A stretch of DNA of 45,865 bases from positions 1 through 45,865 of the forward strand of contig JAXJSH010000144.1 of NCBI GenBank assembly GCA_036310185.1, read 5' to 3'. Below are positions 23,473-31,902 of this stretch, in pieces. The stretch's first letter is position 1. Every line of letters begins with the position of its first letter. The notes under the pieces were generated by a model. That model saw only the letters and a list, made by a program, of their open reading frames with translations. It did no database searches and was not told the origin of the DNA. The DNA comes from JALENY01 sp036310185. GTDB lineage: Bacteria; Bacillota; Clostridia; Lachnospirales; Lachnospiraceae. A program made the translations under genes and the position numbers.

Positions 23473-25272
23473 ATGAAAAAAAACGAAAAAGAGAAAGAAA
23501 CTGCTAACAAAAAAATAGTGTTTGAATCATTGGAAATTCTGGCTTCAAAATGGAAAAGCGGCACCTTTGGAGAAGTGCTGGATGACTGGAGGTGGATTTT
23601 CCGTTACAGTGCCCGCTATAAGGGGGCCATTGTGTTTTATATTCTTCTGGGAATTCTGAGTACATCATTTGGTCTGATCAGCAGTGTTGCCAGCAAGTAT
23701 CTGATTGATATTATTACCGGTTATCAGACCAGCAAACTGGTTACCATGATTATCATTATGGTGGGAAGTTCGGTGTTCAGTCTGACTTTTGACAGTGTGA
23801 TCAGCCGTATTTCCACGAAAATCAGCATTTCGATCAACAACGATATTCAGGCGGATATTTTTGATAAGATTATGGATGCGGACTGGCTTCGGCTGAGTCA
23901 ATACAGCAATGGGGATATTCTGAACCGTTTTAACAGTGACATCGGAACGGTCAGCAGCAACGCGATCAGCTGGCTTCCCACGATTCTCATTGCAGTGTAT
24001 CGGTTTGTAGCTACCTTTTTAGTGATTTTGCATTATGACCTGATCATGGCGATCATTGCGCTGGCCAGTGCACCATTTCTTCTTCTGACTTCCCGCTTTA
24101 TTTTGAAAAAACAGCGGGAATACAGCAGAAAGACAAAAGAAATGGGAAGTAAGCTGATGGCTTTTGAAGCAGAAGCCTTTTACAATTTCGATACGATCAA
24201 GTCTTTTGGCGTGGCTCCTTATTATGGAGAAAAAATGCGCTGGTGGCAGGAAAAATTCAAGGATGTAAGTCTGAAATACAATATGTTTACCATTAGGACG
24301 AATGTGTTGCTGTCGATCATCGGTATGCTAGTACAGTTTGTGGCTTTTGGCTATTGTTTGTTCCGATTGTGGACTCACGATATCACATATGGTACGATGA
24401 CTCTGTTTTTGCAGCAGCGCAGCAATCTGAGCAGTGCATTCAGCAATGTTGTGTCAATTATTCCGTCTTTTTTAAACAGTTCCGTGTCTGCTCATCGTAT
24501 TCGCGAGCTGGTGGAGCTGCCAAAAGAGATCCATATTACTGAAAGTGCAGAACTGAACGCATATGCAGAACATGGATTCTGTGTCAGTATGCGTGATGTG
24601 AATTTCAGTTATGTGGAGGAGAGACAGGTCATCACCGGTTCGGATCTGATTGCAAAACCGGGTGAGATTGTAGCACTTGTGGGCCCTTCCGGAGAGGGAA
24701 AAACGACGGTGATCCGCCTTCTTTTGGGGTTGGTGCGGCCGGATGATGGAAAAGCTGTGATCCGGGCCCATGATGGACGGGAGATCGCAATGAATGCGGA
24801 TACGAGGTATCTGTTCGCGTATGTGCCCCAGGGAAATACGATCTTGTCCGGCACGATCGCAGAAAATATGCGTATGGTAAAAGAAGATGCCACGGATGAA
24901 GAGGTGATAGAAGCGCTTAAGATTGCATGTGCGTGGGAATTTGTAGAAAAGATGCCGGATGGCATCAACAGCAAAATCGGTGAGCGCGGACGCGGGTTAT
25001 CTGAAGGTCAGGCCCAGCGTGTTGCGATCGCCCGTGCGGTGCTTCGAGATGCGCCCATACTGCTTCTGGATGAAGCTACTTCTGCGCTGGATGTGACCAC
25101 GGAACGCCGTGTGCTGAAAAATATCGTTCAGCAGAAGCCAAACAAGACCTGTATAGTAACGACTCACAGGCCGAGCGTGCTGAATCTGTGTCAGCGTGTG
25201 TACCGTGTTGTGGATACCCATATTACGGAACTTGATGAAGAAGAATCCAGCCGGATGGCGATGGATTTTTAG
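23473..25272 (+). CDS. ABC exporter, fused membrane and ATPase domains
   Basis: 599 residues: a six-helix ABC type 1 membrane domain (about 45-340) and a C-terminal ATPase (about 370-590). Walker A is GPSGEGKT (about 404), the signature is LSEGQ rather than LSGGQ (about 509), and Walker B is ILLLDEATSALD (about 529). It works as a homodimer or half of a heterodimer exporting an unknown substrate (peptide, lipid or drug). No partner gene is adjacent. The ATG has no clear ribosome site, which is unusual in this window. Its stop overlaps that of the converging gene by 4 bases. Confidence 0.9.
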   Translation: MKKNEKEKETANKKIVFESLEILASKWKSGTFGEVLDDWRWIFRYSARYKGAIVFYILLGILSTSFGLISSVASKYLIDIITGYQTSKLVTMIIIMVGSSVFSLTFDSVISRISTKISISINNDIQADIFDKIMDADWLRLSQYSNGDILNRFNSDIGTVSSNAISWLPTILIAVYRFVATFLVILHYDLIMAIIALASAPFLLLTSRFILKKQREYSRKTKEMGSKLMAFEAEAFYNFDTIKSFGVAPYYGEKMRWWQEKFKDVSLKYNMFTIRTNVLLSIIGMLVQFVAFGYCLFRLWTHDITYGTMTLFLQQRSNLSSAFSNVVSIIPSFLNSSVSAHRIRELVELPKEIHITESAELNAYAEHGFCVSMRDVNFSYVEERQVITGSDLIAKPGEIVALVGPSGEGKTTVIRLLLGLVRPDDGKAVIRAHDGREIAMNADTRYLFAYVPQGNTILSGTIAENMRMVKEDATDEEVIEALKIACAWEFVEKMPDGINSKIGERGRGLSEGQAQRVAIARAVLRDAPILLLDEATSALDVTTERRVLKNIVQQKPNKTCIVTTHRPSVLNLCQRVYRVVDTHITELDEEESSRMAMDF

Positions 25273-25799
25273 TGGGGCGGTTCTTTGAAAATGCCAAATT
25301 CCGGCACGTGATAAGTAAAACGGATAAAAGCTAACGCAAATAGCAGTGTCAGAATGGCAGAGACTCCAAGGTAAATGGAGGACTGTCGTTCTGACATATT
25401 TTTTGTCTTTTTGCATAATTTGTACGCGATGAGAAAAGCGGCCAGTACTGCAATAAAAAATATGGCGATATCGACGGAGGGAAGGTGATACCCCAGAATT
25501 CCACTGTAGGTGTAAAAAAGTACGGGTATTATAGCCGTACCGATCAGATTGCCCCAGAGAAGATTTGCGGTCAGATGTGGGCAGTCCGGATTTATGATCC
25601 AGATAGTTGGAATGGTAAATAAAAGCATGGGAAAAAACAAAAGTTTCATATGCTCCCAGGTGGATTCGCTCACTGGCGTGAACAGGCCGATCAGGGCATT
25701 TTGTCCGGTCCAGCCGTAGAGAAAATGAAATAAGGTACCTGCGATGGATACGAGAATAAAGCCTAATATAAACAGTCTTTTTACAGAAAATTTCTTCAT
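25269..25799 (-). CDS. Small integral membrane protein (DUF6512-like)
   Basis: 176 residues with about five hydrophobic segments. Conserved-looking features are FHFLYGWTG near the first loop and TPVSESTWEHMKLLFFP in the next; this resembles the DUF6512 group of clostridial membrane proteins with no known role. It converges with the ABC exporter, overlapping at the stop codons, and shows no operon partner. Function unknown. Confidence 0.6.
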   Translation of the reverse strand: MKKFSVKRLFILGFILVSIAGTLFHFLYGWTGQNALIGLFTPVSESTWEHMKLLFFPMLLFTIPTIWIINPDCPHLTANLLWGNLIGTAIIPVLFYTYSGILGYHLPSVDIAIFFIAVLAAFLIAYKLCKKTKNMSERQSSIYLGVSAILTLLFALAFIRFTYHVPEFGIFKEPPH

Positions 25800-25886
25800 T
25801 ATATAATCACCCGCAGTCAGTATATGCAGTTTTTACAGAAATATGCAGAATTCTGAACAGTTACAGTTTGAATTGGAATATCAGCC

Positions 25887-25915
25887 TTGAAAGTTGTGTC
25901 GTTTAGGCGTATGAT
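25887..25915 (+). promoter_or_regulatory. Promoter of hom
   Basis: TTGAAA (25887-25892), 17-base spacer, TATGAT (25910-25915). The upstream in-frame ATG of the hom frame lies within this -35 region, which rules that start out. Confidence 0.65.
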
Positions 25916-26024
25916 GATTGCAGATTCATACCGGACGGTATACATAAAAATACCGGAGGCATGGTTTTGCCAAATGGCCGGAAGGGATCGCCTGAAGCAG
26001 GAATACGATGGGAGGAGACGGTAT

Positions 26025-27305
26025 ATGAAAACAATTAAGATAGGTATTCTGGGACTTGGAACCGTAGGTTATGGAGTTTATAAAGTGCTCAATGGTGCAC
26101 AGGAAGATATTGAAAAGAAGACGGGATGCCGTTTTGAGATTAAGAAAATTCTGGTACGCAATCTGGAAAAAGCAATGGCGAAAGGCGTAGATGCTGCCCT
26201 TTTGACGAACGACTGGAAGGAAATTGCAGAGGATGCGGAAATTGAAATGATCGTTGAGGTTATGGGTGGTCTGGGCCTGGCCAAAACCTGTATCCTGGAA
26301 GCCCTGAAAGCAGGAAAAAATGTGGTGACTGCCAACAAAGACCTGATTGCAGCAGATGGCCGTGTACTTCTGGATACCGCAGAAGAAATGGGAAAAGATT
26401 TCCTGTTTGAAGCAGCTGTTGCCGGCGGTATTCCGATTATCAGACCGCTTCGGCAGTGTTTAGCCGGAAATCACATTGATGAAGTGATCGGTATTGTGAA
26501 TGGTACTACAAATTTTATTTTGAGCAAAATGACAGAAGACGGTATGGAATTTGCTGACGCGCTGGCCTTGGCAACGGAACTGGGCTATGCGGAAGCAGAT
26601 CCCACTGCAGATGTGGAAGGCCTGGATGCGGGAAGAAAAGTTGCTATTATGGCATCTATCGCTTTCAATTCCAGAGTGGTATTTGATGATGTCTATACAG
26701 AGGGGATCACGAAGATTACCGCCACGGATATTCGCTATGCAAAAGAACTGAATCAGGTGATCAAACTGTTGGGTGTTGCCAAAAACACGGAAGATGGCAT
26801 TGAGGCCTGTGTTTATCCGATGCTGATTTCGAAAAAACATCCGCTGGCCTCGGTCAGTGACTCATACAATGCGGTATTTGTTCACGGTGATGCGGTGGAT
26901 GACGCAATGTTTTATGGCCGCGGAGCCGGCGAGCTGCCGACCGCAAGTGCGATTGTCGGAGATATGATTGATGTTGCGCGGAACATTGTAAACAACTGTA
27001 CCGGCCGCATTGGCTGTACCTGCTACAAAGAACTTCCGATCAAGAAAATTGATGATGTGAAAAATAAATATTTTATTCGTATGCAGGTGGAAGATAAGTG
27101 TGGTGTTTTGGCCGCCGTTGCAAAAGTATTTGCGGAACATCAGGTAAGCATTGCCCAGTTCATTCAAAAGGAACGTTATGACGATCGGGCTGAGATCGTG
27201 CTGATCACAGAAGCGGTGCAGGAGAAAAATTTCAGAGAATCTGTAAAAATTTTCAGCGAATTTGAAGTGATCAAAGAGATTTCGTCTGTTATTCGTGTAT
27301 ATTAG
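26025..27305 (+). CDS. hom: Homoserine dehydrogenase with ACT domain
   Basis: 426 residues. It reduces aspartate semialdehyde to homoserine for threonine and methionine synthesis. The NAD(P)-binding motif ILGLGTVGYGV, the TANKDLIA segment, GIVNGTTNFILSKM and the ADPTADVEGLDAGRK motif mark the catalytic part. The C-terminal 90 or so residues, from YFIRMQVEDKCGVLAAVAKVF, form an ACT domain for threonine feedback. GGGAGGAG precedes the ATG at 26025. It is monocistronic with about 100 bases of leader, in which I see no T-box or known riboswitch. Confidence 0.96.
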   Translation: MKTIKIGILGLGTVGYGVYKVLNGAQEDIEKKTGCRFEIKKILVRNLEKAMAKGVDAALLTNDWKEIAEDAEIEMIVEVMGGLGLAKTCILEALKAGKNVVTANKDLIAADGRVLLDTAEEMGKDFLFEAAVAGGIPIIRPLRQCLAGNHIDEVIGIVNGTTNFILSKMTEDGMEFADALALATELGYAEADPTADVEGLDAGRKVAIMASIAFNSRVVFDDVYTEGITKITATDIRYAKELNQVIKLLGVAKNTEDGIEACVYPMLISKKHPLASVSDSYNAVFVHGDAVDDAMFYGRGAGELPTASAIVGDMIDVARNIVNNCTGRIGCTCYKELPIKKIDDVKNKYFIRMQVEDKCGVLAAVAKVFAEHQVSIAQFIQKERYDDRAEIVLITEAVQEKNFRESVKIFSEFEVIKEISSVIRVY

Positions 27306-27339
27306 AGGGCTCCTCTGTCAGAATAAACGTTTTGCAATC

Positions 27340-27368
27340 TTGCATATTTCGGCACAATCATGTAAAAT
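27340..27368 (+). promoter_or_regulatory. Promoter of gpmI
   Basis: TTGCAT (27340-27345), 17-base spacer, TAAAAT (27363-27368). Confidence 0.6.
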
Positions 27369-27413
27369 GGTCAATGGAATAAAATTACACATTAACATAA
27401 AGGAGAAACAAAG

Positions 27414-28955
27414 ATGAGTAAAAAACCAACCGTATTAATGATTCTCGATGGTTATGGATTAAACAAAAACTGCGAACACAATGCAGTATGCGAAGGTAAA
27501 ACTCCGGTTATGGACAAACTGATGGCAGAATATCCCTTTGTAGAAGGTCAGGCAAGCGGAATGGCAGTAGGTCTTCCGGAAGGTCAGATGGGTAACTCCG
27601 AAGTAGGTCACCTGAACATGGGGGCTGGCCGTATTGTATATCAGGAACTGACCCGAATCACAAAAGAGATTCAGGATGGCGATTTCTTTAAAAATGAAGC
27701 GCTGCTGGCAGCTGTTAAAAATGCAAAAGAGAACAATTCTTCTCTGCATATGATGGGTCTTCTCTCTGACGGTGGTGTACACAGCCACAATACCCATCTG
27801 TATGGACTGCTGAAACTGGCAAAACAGGAAGGTCTTGAGAAGGTATATGTTCACTGCTTCCTGGATGGCCGTGATACACCGCCTGCATCCGGTAAAGGTT
27901 ATGTTGCAGAACTGGAAGCGCAGATGGCAGAAATCGGTGTCGGCGCAGTTGCATCCATATCCGGCCGTTATTACGCTATGGACCGTGACAACCGTTGGGA
28001 CCGTGTAGAAAAAGCATATGCTGCACTGACCAGAGGTGAAGGCGACAGAGCAGCAAGTGCTGAAGCTGGAATGGCTGCTTCTTATGAAAAAGAAGTATAC
28101 GATGAATTCGTAGTGCCGATGGTTATCGAAAAAGACGGTGAACCGCTGGCAACAATCAAAGAGAATGATTCTGTTATCTTCTTTAACTTCCGTCCGGACC
28201 GTGCAAGAGAGATCACCAGAACATTCTGCGATGATGAATTTGCAGGATTTGACCGCGGTGACAGAATTAAAACCACATTTGTATGCTTTACTGATTATGA
28301 TGATACGATCAGCAACAAGATCGTTGCATTCCATAAAGTAGCAATCACAAATACATTTGGCGAGTATCTGGCTGCTCATAATATGACACAGGCCCGTATT
28401 GCCGAGACAGAAAAATATGCTCACGTAACATTCTTCTTCAACGGCGGTATCGAAGAACCGAACGCCGGCGAAGACCGTATCCTTGTAAAATCTCCGAAGG
28501 TTGCTACCTATGATCTGCAGCCGGAGATGAGTGCACCGGCTGTTTGTGAAAAACTGGTTGATGCGATCAAATCGGACAAATATGATGTGATCATCGTTAA
28601 CTTTGCAAACCCGGATATGGTTGGCCATACCGGAGTTGAAGAGGCTGCGATCAAAGCCATTGAAGCAGTTGACGAATGCGTTGGAAAAGCAGTAGATGCA
28701 CTGAAAGAAGTAGATGGACAGATGTTTATCTGCGCGGACCACGGAAATGCAGAGCAGCTGGTTGATTATGAGACAGGTGCACCGTTTACCGCTCATACCA
28801 CCAATCCGGTTCCGTTTATCCTGGTAAATGCAGATCCGAAATACACACTGCGTGAGGGCGGATGTCTGGCAGATATTATCCCGACTCTGATCGAGCTGAT
28901 GGGAATGGAACAGCCGGCTGAAATGACAGGAAAATCTCTTCTTGTTGAAAAATAA
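27414..28955 (+). CDS. gpmI: 2,3-bisphosphoglycerate-independent phosphoglycerate mutase
   Basis: 513 residues, typical for the manganese-dependent iPGM. It converts 3- to 2-phosphoglycerate. The metal site MILDGYG (D12) and the phospho-acceptor serine S62 in GQMGNSEVGHLNMGAG are intact; further metal ligands lie in FNFRPDRAREI, NFANPDMVGHTG and CADHGNAEQ. AAAGGAG precedes the ATG. It has its own promoter and a strong terminator. In several Clostridia gpmI follows tpiA directly; here four kilobases of unrelated genes lie between. Confidence 0.98.
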   Translation: MSKKPTVLMILDGYGLNKNCEHNAVCEGKTPVMDKLMAEYPFVEGQASGMAVGLPEGQMGNSEVGHLNMGAGRIVYQELTRITKEIQDGDFFKNEALLAAVKNAKENNSSLHMMGLLSDGGVHSHNTHLYGLLKLAKQEGLEKVYVHCFLDGRDTPPASGKGYVAELEAQMAEIGVGAVASISGRYYAMDRDNRWDRVEKAYAALTRGEGDRAASAEAGMAASYEKEVYDEFVVPMVIEKDGEPLATIKENDSVIFFNFRPDRAREITRTFCDDEFAGFDRGDRIKTTFVCFTDYDDTISNKIVAFHKVAITNTFGEYLAAHNMTQARIAETEKYAHVTFFFNGGIEEPNAGEDRILVKSPKVATYDLQPEMSAPAVCEKLVDAIKSDKYDVIIVNFANPDMVGHTGVEEAAIKAIEAVDECVGKAVDALKEVDGQMFICADHGNAEQLVDYETGAPFTAHTTNPVPFILVNADPKYTLREGGCLADIIPTLIELMGMEQPAEMTGKSLLVEK

Positions 28956-29030
28956 AAGAAATGAACAGTTGTTATGGGCAGCAGTCATTTCCCTGTAAGG
29001 GTAAAAATGATGATTGACCAGTGAAAATAA

Positions 29031-29073
29031 CCTTGAGATATAAGTTTAAATGCTTATATCTTGAGGTTTTTTT
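29031..29073 (+). terminator. Rho-independent terminator after gpmI
   Basis: A 14-bp stem with two G-U pairs (CCTTGAGATATAAG with CTTATATCTTGAGG) is followed by a run of seven T. Confidence 0.9.
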
Positions 29074-29148
29074 GTTGTGCTCATGTGAAAAAAATTTTAA
29101 AATTAAGGACTTTTGACAATGAATTGCAATGATACCAGGATTACGAGA

Positions 29149-29209
29149 GCATAAAATGCGGAGTAATCCGTAGGTATCAAGGGCCAAAATACCTTTTGAC
29201 ACCAACATC
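29149..29209. repeat. Hairpin repeat, copy 1 of 3
   Basis: A 61-bp element starting GCATAAAATGCGGAGT and ending CCAACATC. GGTATCAAGGG (29173-29183) pairs with CTTTTGACACC (29193-29203), with one mismatch and two G-U pairs. Just upstream, GATACC-A-GGATTAC (29131-29144) is the reverse complement of GTAATCC-GTA-GGTATC inside the element, giving a competing stem. Copies 2 and 3 are at 29319-29366 and 45642-45702. Confidence 0.8.
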
Positions 29210-29246
29210 CTGCAATGAGTCATTTTCAGAAAAAAGAAAAATTTTC

Positions 29247-29275
29247 TTGACAATGAATAGGGACAGGTATATACT
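29247..29275 (+). promoter_or_regulatory. Promoter of the fab operon
   Basis: TTGACA (29247-29252), 17-base spacer, TATACT (29270-29275). The FabT-type operator begins 15 bases downstream. Confidence 0.75.
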
Positions 29276-29289
29276 TTGTAAATCGAATG

Positions 29290-29304
29290 TTTTGATATTC
29301 AAAA
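29290..29304. promoter_or_regulatory. FabT-type operator of the fab operon
   Basis: TTTTGA-TAT-TCAAAA is a perfect palindrome and matches the FabT box described in streptococci (TTTGA-N3-TCAAA core). It sits just after the transcription start, and a fabT-like gene closes the same gene cluster. Confidence 0.75.
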
Positions 29305-29318
29305 TATTATAAACTCAA

Positions 29319-29366
29319 AGTAATCCGTAGGTATCAAGGGTTAAAATACCTTTTGACACCAACATC
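29319..29366. repeat. Hairpin repeat, copy 2 of 3
   Basis: The 48-bp core (AGTAATCC to AACATC) is identical to copy 1 except for two loop bases, and lies in the transcribed leader of fabH, 38 bases before the ATG. GGTATCAAGGG (29330-29340) pairs with CTTTTGACACC (29350-29360). It lacks the GCATAAAATGC extension of copies 1 and 3. Confidence 0.8.
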
Positions 29367-29404
29367 ATAGAACAGGAAAAATATAAAGCAGATGGGGACA
29401 ACAC

Positions 29405-30391
29405 ATGAAGGGTGAGATACGAGGAACCGGATCCTGCATACCGGTCAGAACTTTAAGTAATCATGAAATTGCAGAATTTGTAGATACCAGCGACGAATGG
29501 ATTCAGGAACGAACCGGCGTGATGTGCAGACATGTTGTGACGGAAGAGACAACCGTATCCATGGCAGCTGAAGCAGGAAAGCGTGCACTTGAAAATGCGG
29601 GCTTACCGGCATCCCAGATCCAAATGATACTTGTGGCAACGATTTCTTCCGATGTGGTTCTGCCCTGTACGGCCTGTGAAGTGCAGAAACAGCTGGAGGC
29701 AGACAATGCCGTATGTTTTGATCTGAATGCAGCCTGCAGTGGTTTTACTTTTGCCTATAATACGGCTCAGGCTTACATAGCTTCCGGAATGTATCAAAAT
29801 ATCCTGATCATCGGAAGTGAAAGTCTGTCGAATCTGGTGGACTGGCAGGATCGGGGAACCTGTATTCTTTTTGGAGATGGAGCCGGAGCGGCTGTGGTAA
29901 GCGCCGGGGAAGGTACACCGTATAAAGCTGTGGCCCATTCGGATGGCTGGCAGGGAGAAGCACTGGTATGCAAAACAGGGCTGGAGAGAAATCTGAATCT
30001 GCCGGATATAAAACCGCAGGAACTGACCGATTCAGAAACCTGTATTCAAATGGATGGCCGGGCGGTTTTCCAGTTTGCCGTAAAAAAAGTTACAGAAGCG
30101 GTTCGGGAAGTTTTACAGATGAATGATGTCACAATTGATGAAATTGATTATTTCATTTTGCATCAGGCAAATAAACGAATTGTGGAAGCTGCAGCCAAAC
30201 GGCTGGGTGTCGGAATTGAGAAGTTTCCGATGAATCTTCAGAAATATGGAAATACATCATCGGCCAGCATCCCGATCTTACTGGATGAATTGAACCGGGA
30301 AGGTGTGTTGAAAAAAGGTCAGAAACTGGTGATGGCCGGTTTTGGTGCAGGACTTTCCTGGGGGGCAGATATTCTGGACTGGAATTGCTGA
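29405..30391 (+). CDS. fabH: 3-oxoacyl-ACP synthase III (KASIII)
   Basis: 328 residues. It condenses acetyl-CoA (or a branched acyl-CoA) with malonyl-ACP to begin fatty-acid synthesis. The catalytic triad is C111 (NAACSGF), H253 (LHQANKR) and N283 (YGNTSSAS). The ribosome site is only GGGG, weaker than for other genes here. It opens the fab/acc operon behind the FabT-type operator and a hairpin repeat in its leader. Confidence 0.97.
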   Translation: MKGEIRGTGSCIPVRTLSNHEIAEFVDTSDEWIQERTGVMCRHVVTEETTVSMAAEAGKRALENAGLPASQIQMILVATISSDVVLPCTACEVQKQLEADNAVCFDLNAACSGFTFAYNTAQAYIASGMYQNILIIGSESLSNLVDWQDRGTCILFGDGAGAAVVSAGEGTPYKAVAHSDGWQGEALVCKTGLERNLNLPDIKPQELTDSETCIQMDGRAVFQFAVKKVTEAVREVLQMNDVTIDEIDYFILHQANKRIVEAAAKRLGVGIEKFPMNLQKYGNTSSASIPILLDELNREGVLKKGQKLVMAGFGAGLSWGADILDWNC

Positions 30392-30432
30392 AAAGTTTCG
30401 GAAGAAAAGACCAGTTGACAGAACAGCAGCAT

Positions 30433-30453
30433 TTTCCAAACCCTATTTGGAAA
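30433..30453 (+). other. Inverted repeat between fabH and acpP
   Basis: TTTCCAAA (30433-30440) and TTTGGAAA (30446-30453) form an 8-bp stem with a 5-base loop and no T-tract. The 178-base fabH-acpP gap shows no clear -10 box despite a TTGACA at 30415. Confidence 0.45.
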
Positions 30454-30569
30454 TACAGAAAGATTGCAGCATATGAGAAATGAAAGTGACATTCGGTAAG
30501 GAATGCAGTGAGAAAACATTTTTCATGTGATGTAGATATATGAATTTTGAATAAAAAAGGAGAACAATC

Positions 30570-30794
30570 ATGTTAGAAAAAATTATTGAAGTAGCAGCAG
30601 AAGAATTAGGAGTAGAGGCAGATAAAATCACAGCAGAGACATCTTTCAAAGAAGACCTTGCAGCAGACTCTCTGGATCTGTTCCAGATGGTAATGTCTCT
30701 GGAAGAGGAATTTGGTGTTGAGATTCCGACAGAAGATCTGGAAAAACTGGAAACAGTTGGCGACGTTGTAAAATACATCGAAGAACATAAATAA
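30570..30794 (+). CDS. acpP: Acyl carrier protein
   Basis: 74 residues, small and acidic. It carries the growing acyl chain on a 4'-phosphopantetheine attached to S34 in the ADSLDLFQMVM motif. AAAGGAG precedes the ATG by 8 bases. It lies second in the fab operon between fabH and fabK, the same order as in streptococci. Confidence 0.97.
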   Translation: MLEKIIEVAAEELGVEADKITAETSFKEDLAADSLDLFQMVMSLEEEFGVEIPTEDLEKLETVGDVVKYIEEHK

Positions 30795-30848
30795 GACAGA
30801 TAAGATACCAAAACAAAGAGATAGAAGAAACAATGGTAAAACGAAAAT

Positions 30849-30875
30849 CATGCACAGAAAAACAGACTGTGCATG
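30849..30875 (+). other. Perfect hairpin between acpP and fabK
   Basis: CATGCACAG (30849-30857) pairs perfectly with CTGTGCATG (30867-30875) around a 9-base loop. No T-tract follows, so it is more likely an mRNA stability or processing element than a terminator. Confidence 0.55.
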
Positions 30876-30912
30876 AAATTCTTGAGAAAGTCAGAATAAA
30901 AGAGGAATCAAT

Positions 30913-31842
30913 ATGAAAACAGAAATTACAGAATTGCTGGGAATTGAGTATCCGATTATTCAGGGCGGTATGGCATGGGTGGCAGAACACCATCTTGCTG
31001 CCGCTGTTTCAAATGCAGGCGGACTTGGACTGATTGGTGCAGCAAGTGCACCGGCGGAATGGGTGCGCGAGCAGGTTCGGGAAGCAAAAAAGTTAACAGA
31101 TAAACCATTTGGCGTAAATATTATGCTGATGAGCCCGTACGCAGATGAAGTTGCACAGGTAATTGTGGAAGAGGGCGTGCAGGTAGTGACAACCGGCGCA
31201 GGCAGTCCGGAAAAATACATGAAAATGTGGAAAGAAGCCGGTGTAAAAGTGATTCCGGTAGTAAGTTCCGTGGCATTGGCAAAAAGAATGGAACGTTACG
31301 GCGCGGATGCGGTAGTAGCAGAGGGCTGTGAATCCGGTGGTCATGTAGGTGAAACAACAACGATGGCATTGGTTCCTCAGGTTGTGGATGCGGTAAATAT
31401 TCCGGTGATCGCAGCCGGCGGTATTGCGGATGGCCGCGGAGTGGCTGCTGCGTTCATGTTGGGCGCAAAAGCGGTTCAGATCGGAACCCGCTTTGTGGTA
31501 ACCGAAGAAGCGGTTGTTCATGAGAACTACAAAGAGAGAATTATGAAAGCGAAAGATATTGATACCCGTGTTACCGGAAAAAGTGTCGGTCATCCGGTTC
31601 GTGCACTGCGCAACGAAATGACCAAAAAATATCTGGAGCTGGAAAACGGCGGCGCTTCAGGAGATGAACTGGAGCTGCTTACCCTTGGCGGCTTAAGAAA
31701 AGCCGTTGTAGAGGGTGATGTGAAAAACGGCAGTGTTATGGCCGGTCAGATCGCAGGATTGATCAAAGACAAAATGACTTGTAAAGAACTGGTCGAAAAA
31801 CTGGTGAAAGAAGCAGAAGAAAGATTTCAGGCATTTTGCTGA
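30913..31842 (+). CDS. fabK: Enoyl-ACP reductase II
   Basis: 309 residues of the FMN-dependent FabK/nitronate-monooxygenase-like TIM-barrel family. It reduces enoyl-ACP in the last step of each elongation cycle. Key segments are YPIIQGGMAWVA, SNAGGLGLIG, VVAEGCESGGHVG, IPVIAAGGIADGRG and the FMN-phosphate loop GAKAVQIGTRF. A FabK enzyme instead of FabI predicts low sensitivity to triclosan. GAGGAATC precedes the ATG. Confidence 0.95.
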   Translation: MKTEITELLGIEYPIIQGGMAWVAEHHLAAAVSNAGGLGLIGAASAPAEWVREQVREAKKLTDKPFGVNIMLMSPYADEVAQVIVEEGVQVVTTGAGSPEKYMKMWKEAGVKVIPVVSSVALAKRMERYGADAVVAEGCESGGHVGETTTMALVPQVVDAVNIPVIAAGGIADGRGVAAAFMLGAKAVQIGTRFVVTEEAVVHENYKERIMKAKDIDTRVTGKSVGHPVRALRNEMTKKYLELENGGASGDELELLTLGGLRKAVVEGDVKNGSVMAGQIAGLIKDKMTCKELVEKLVKEAEERFQAFC

Positions 31843-31902
31843 TCCTTTCATCAATTAGCAGAAAAGCAGGGGTAACCTGCAAGATAGAATGAGGTAAGAA
31901 AA

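Larger units (their letters stand above)
28956..29404. other. Intergenic region between gpmI and fabH
   Basis: This 449-base gap holds the gpmI terminator, two copies of a hairpin repeat, the fabH promoter and a FabT-type operator. It also has a second TTGACAATGAAT (29113-29124), identical to the 12 bases at the fabH -35 box (29247-29258) but without a good -10 box, apparently a decayed duplicate of the promoter. Confidence 0.7.

Noticed and set aside
27459..28988. A 509-codon open frame on the minus strand opposite gpmI
   Set aside because: It lies almost wholly antisense to a certain gene, its product is unusually rich in Cys, His and Phe without any domain, and it has no ribosome site; it is a reading-frame shadow of strong codon bias in gpmI. 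The long minus frames opposite mnmA (18070-18984) and hisJ (19131-20246) are the same.
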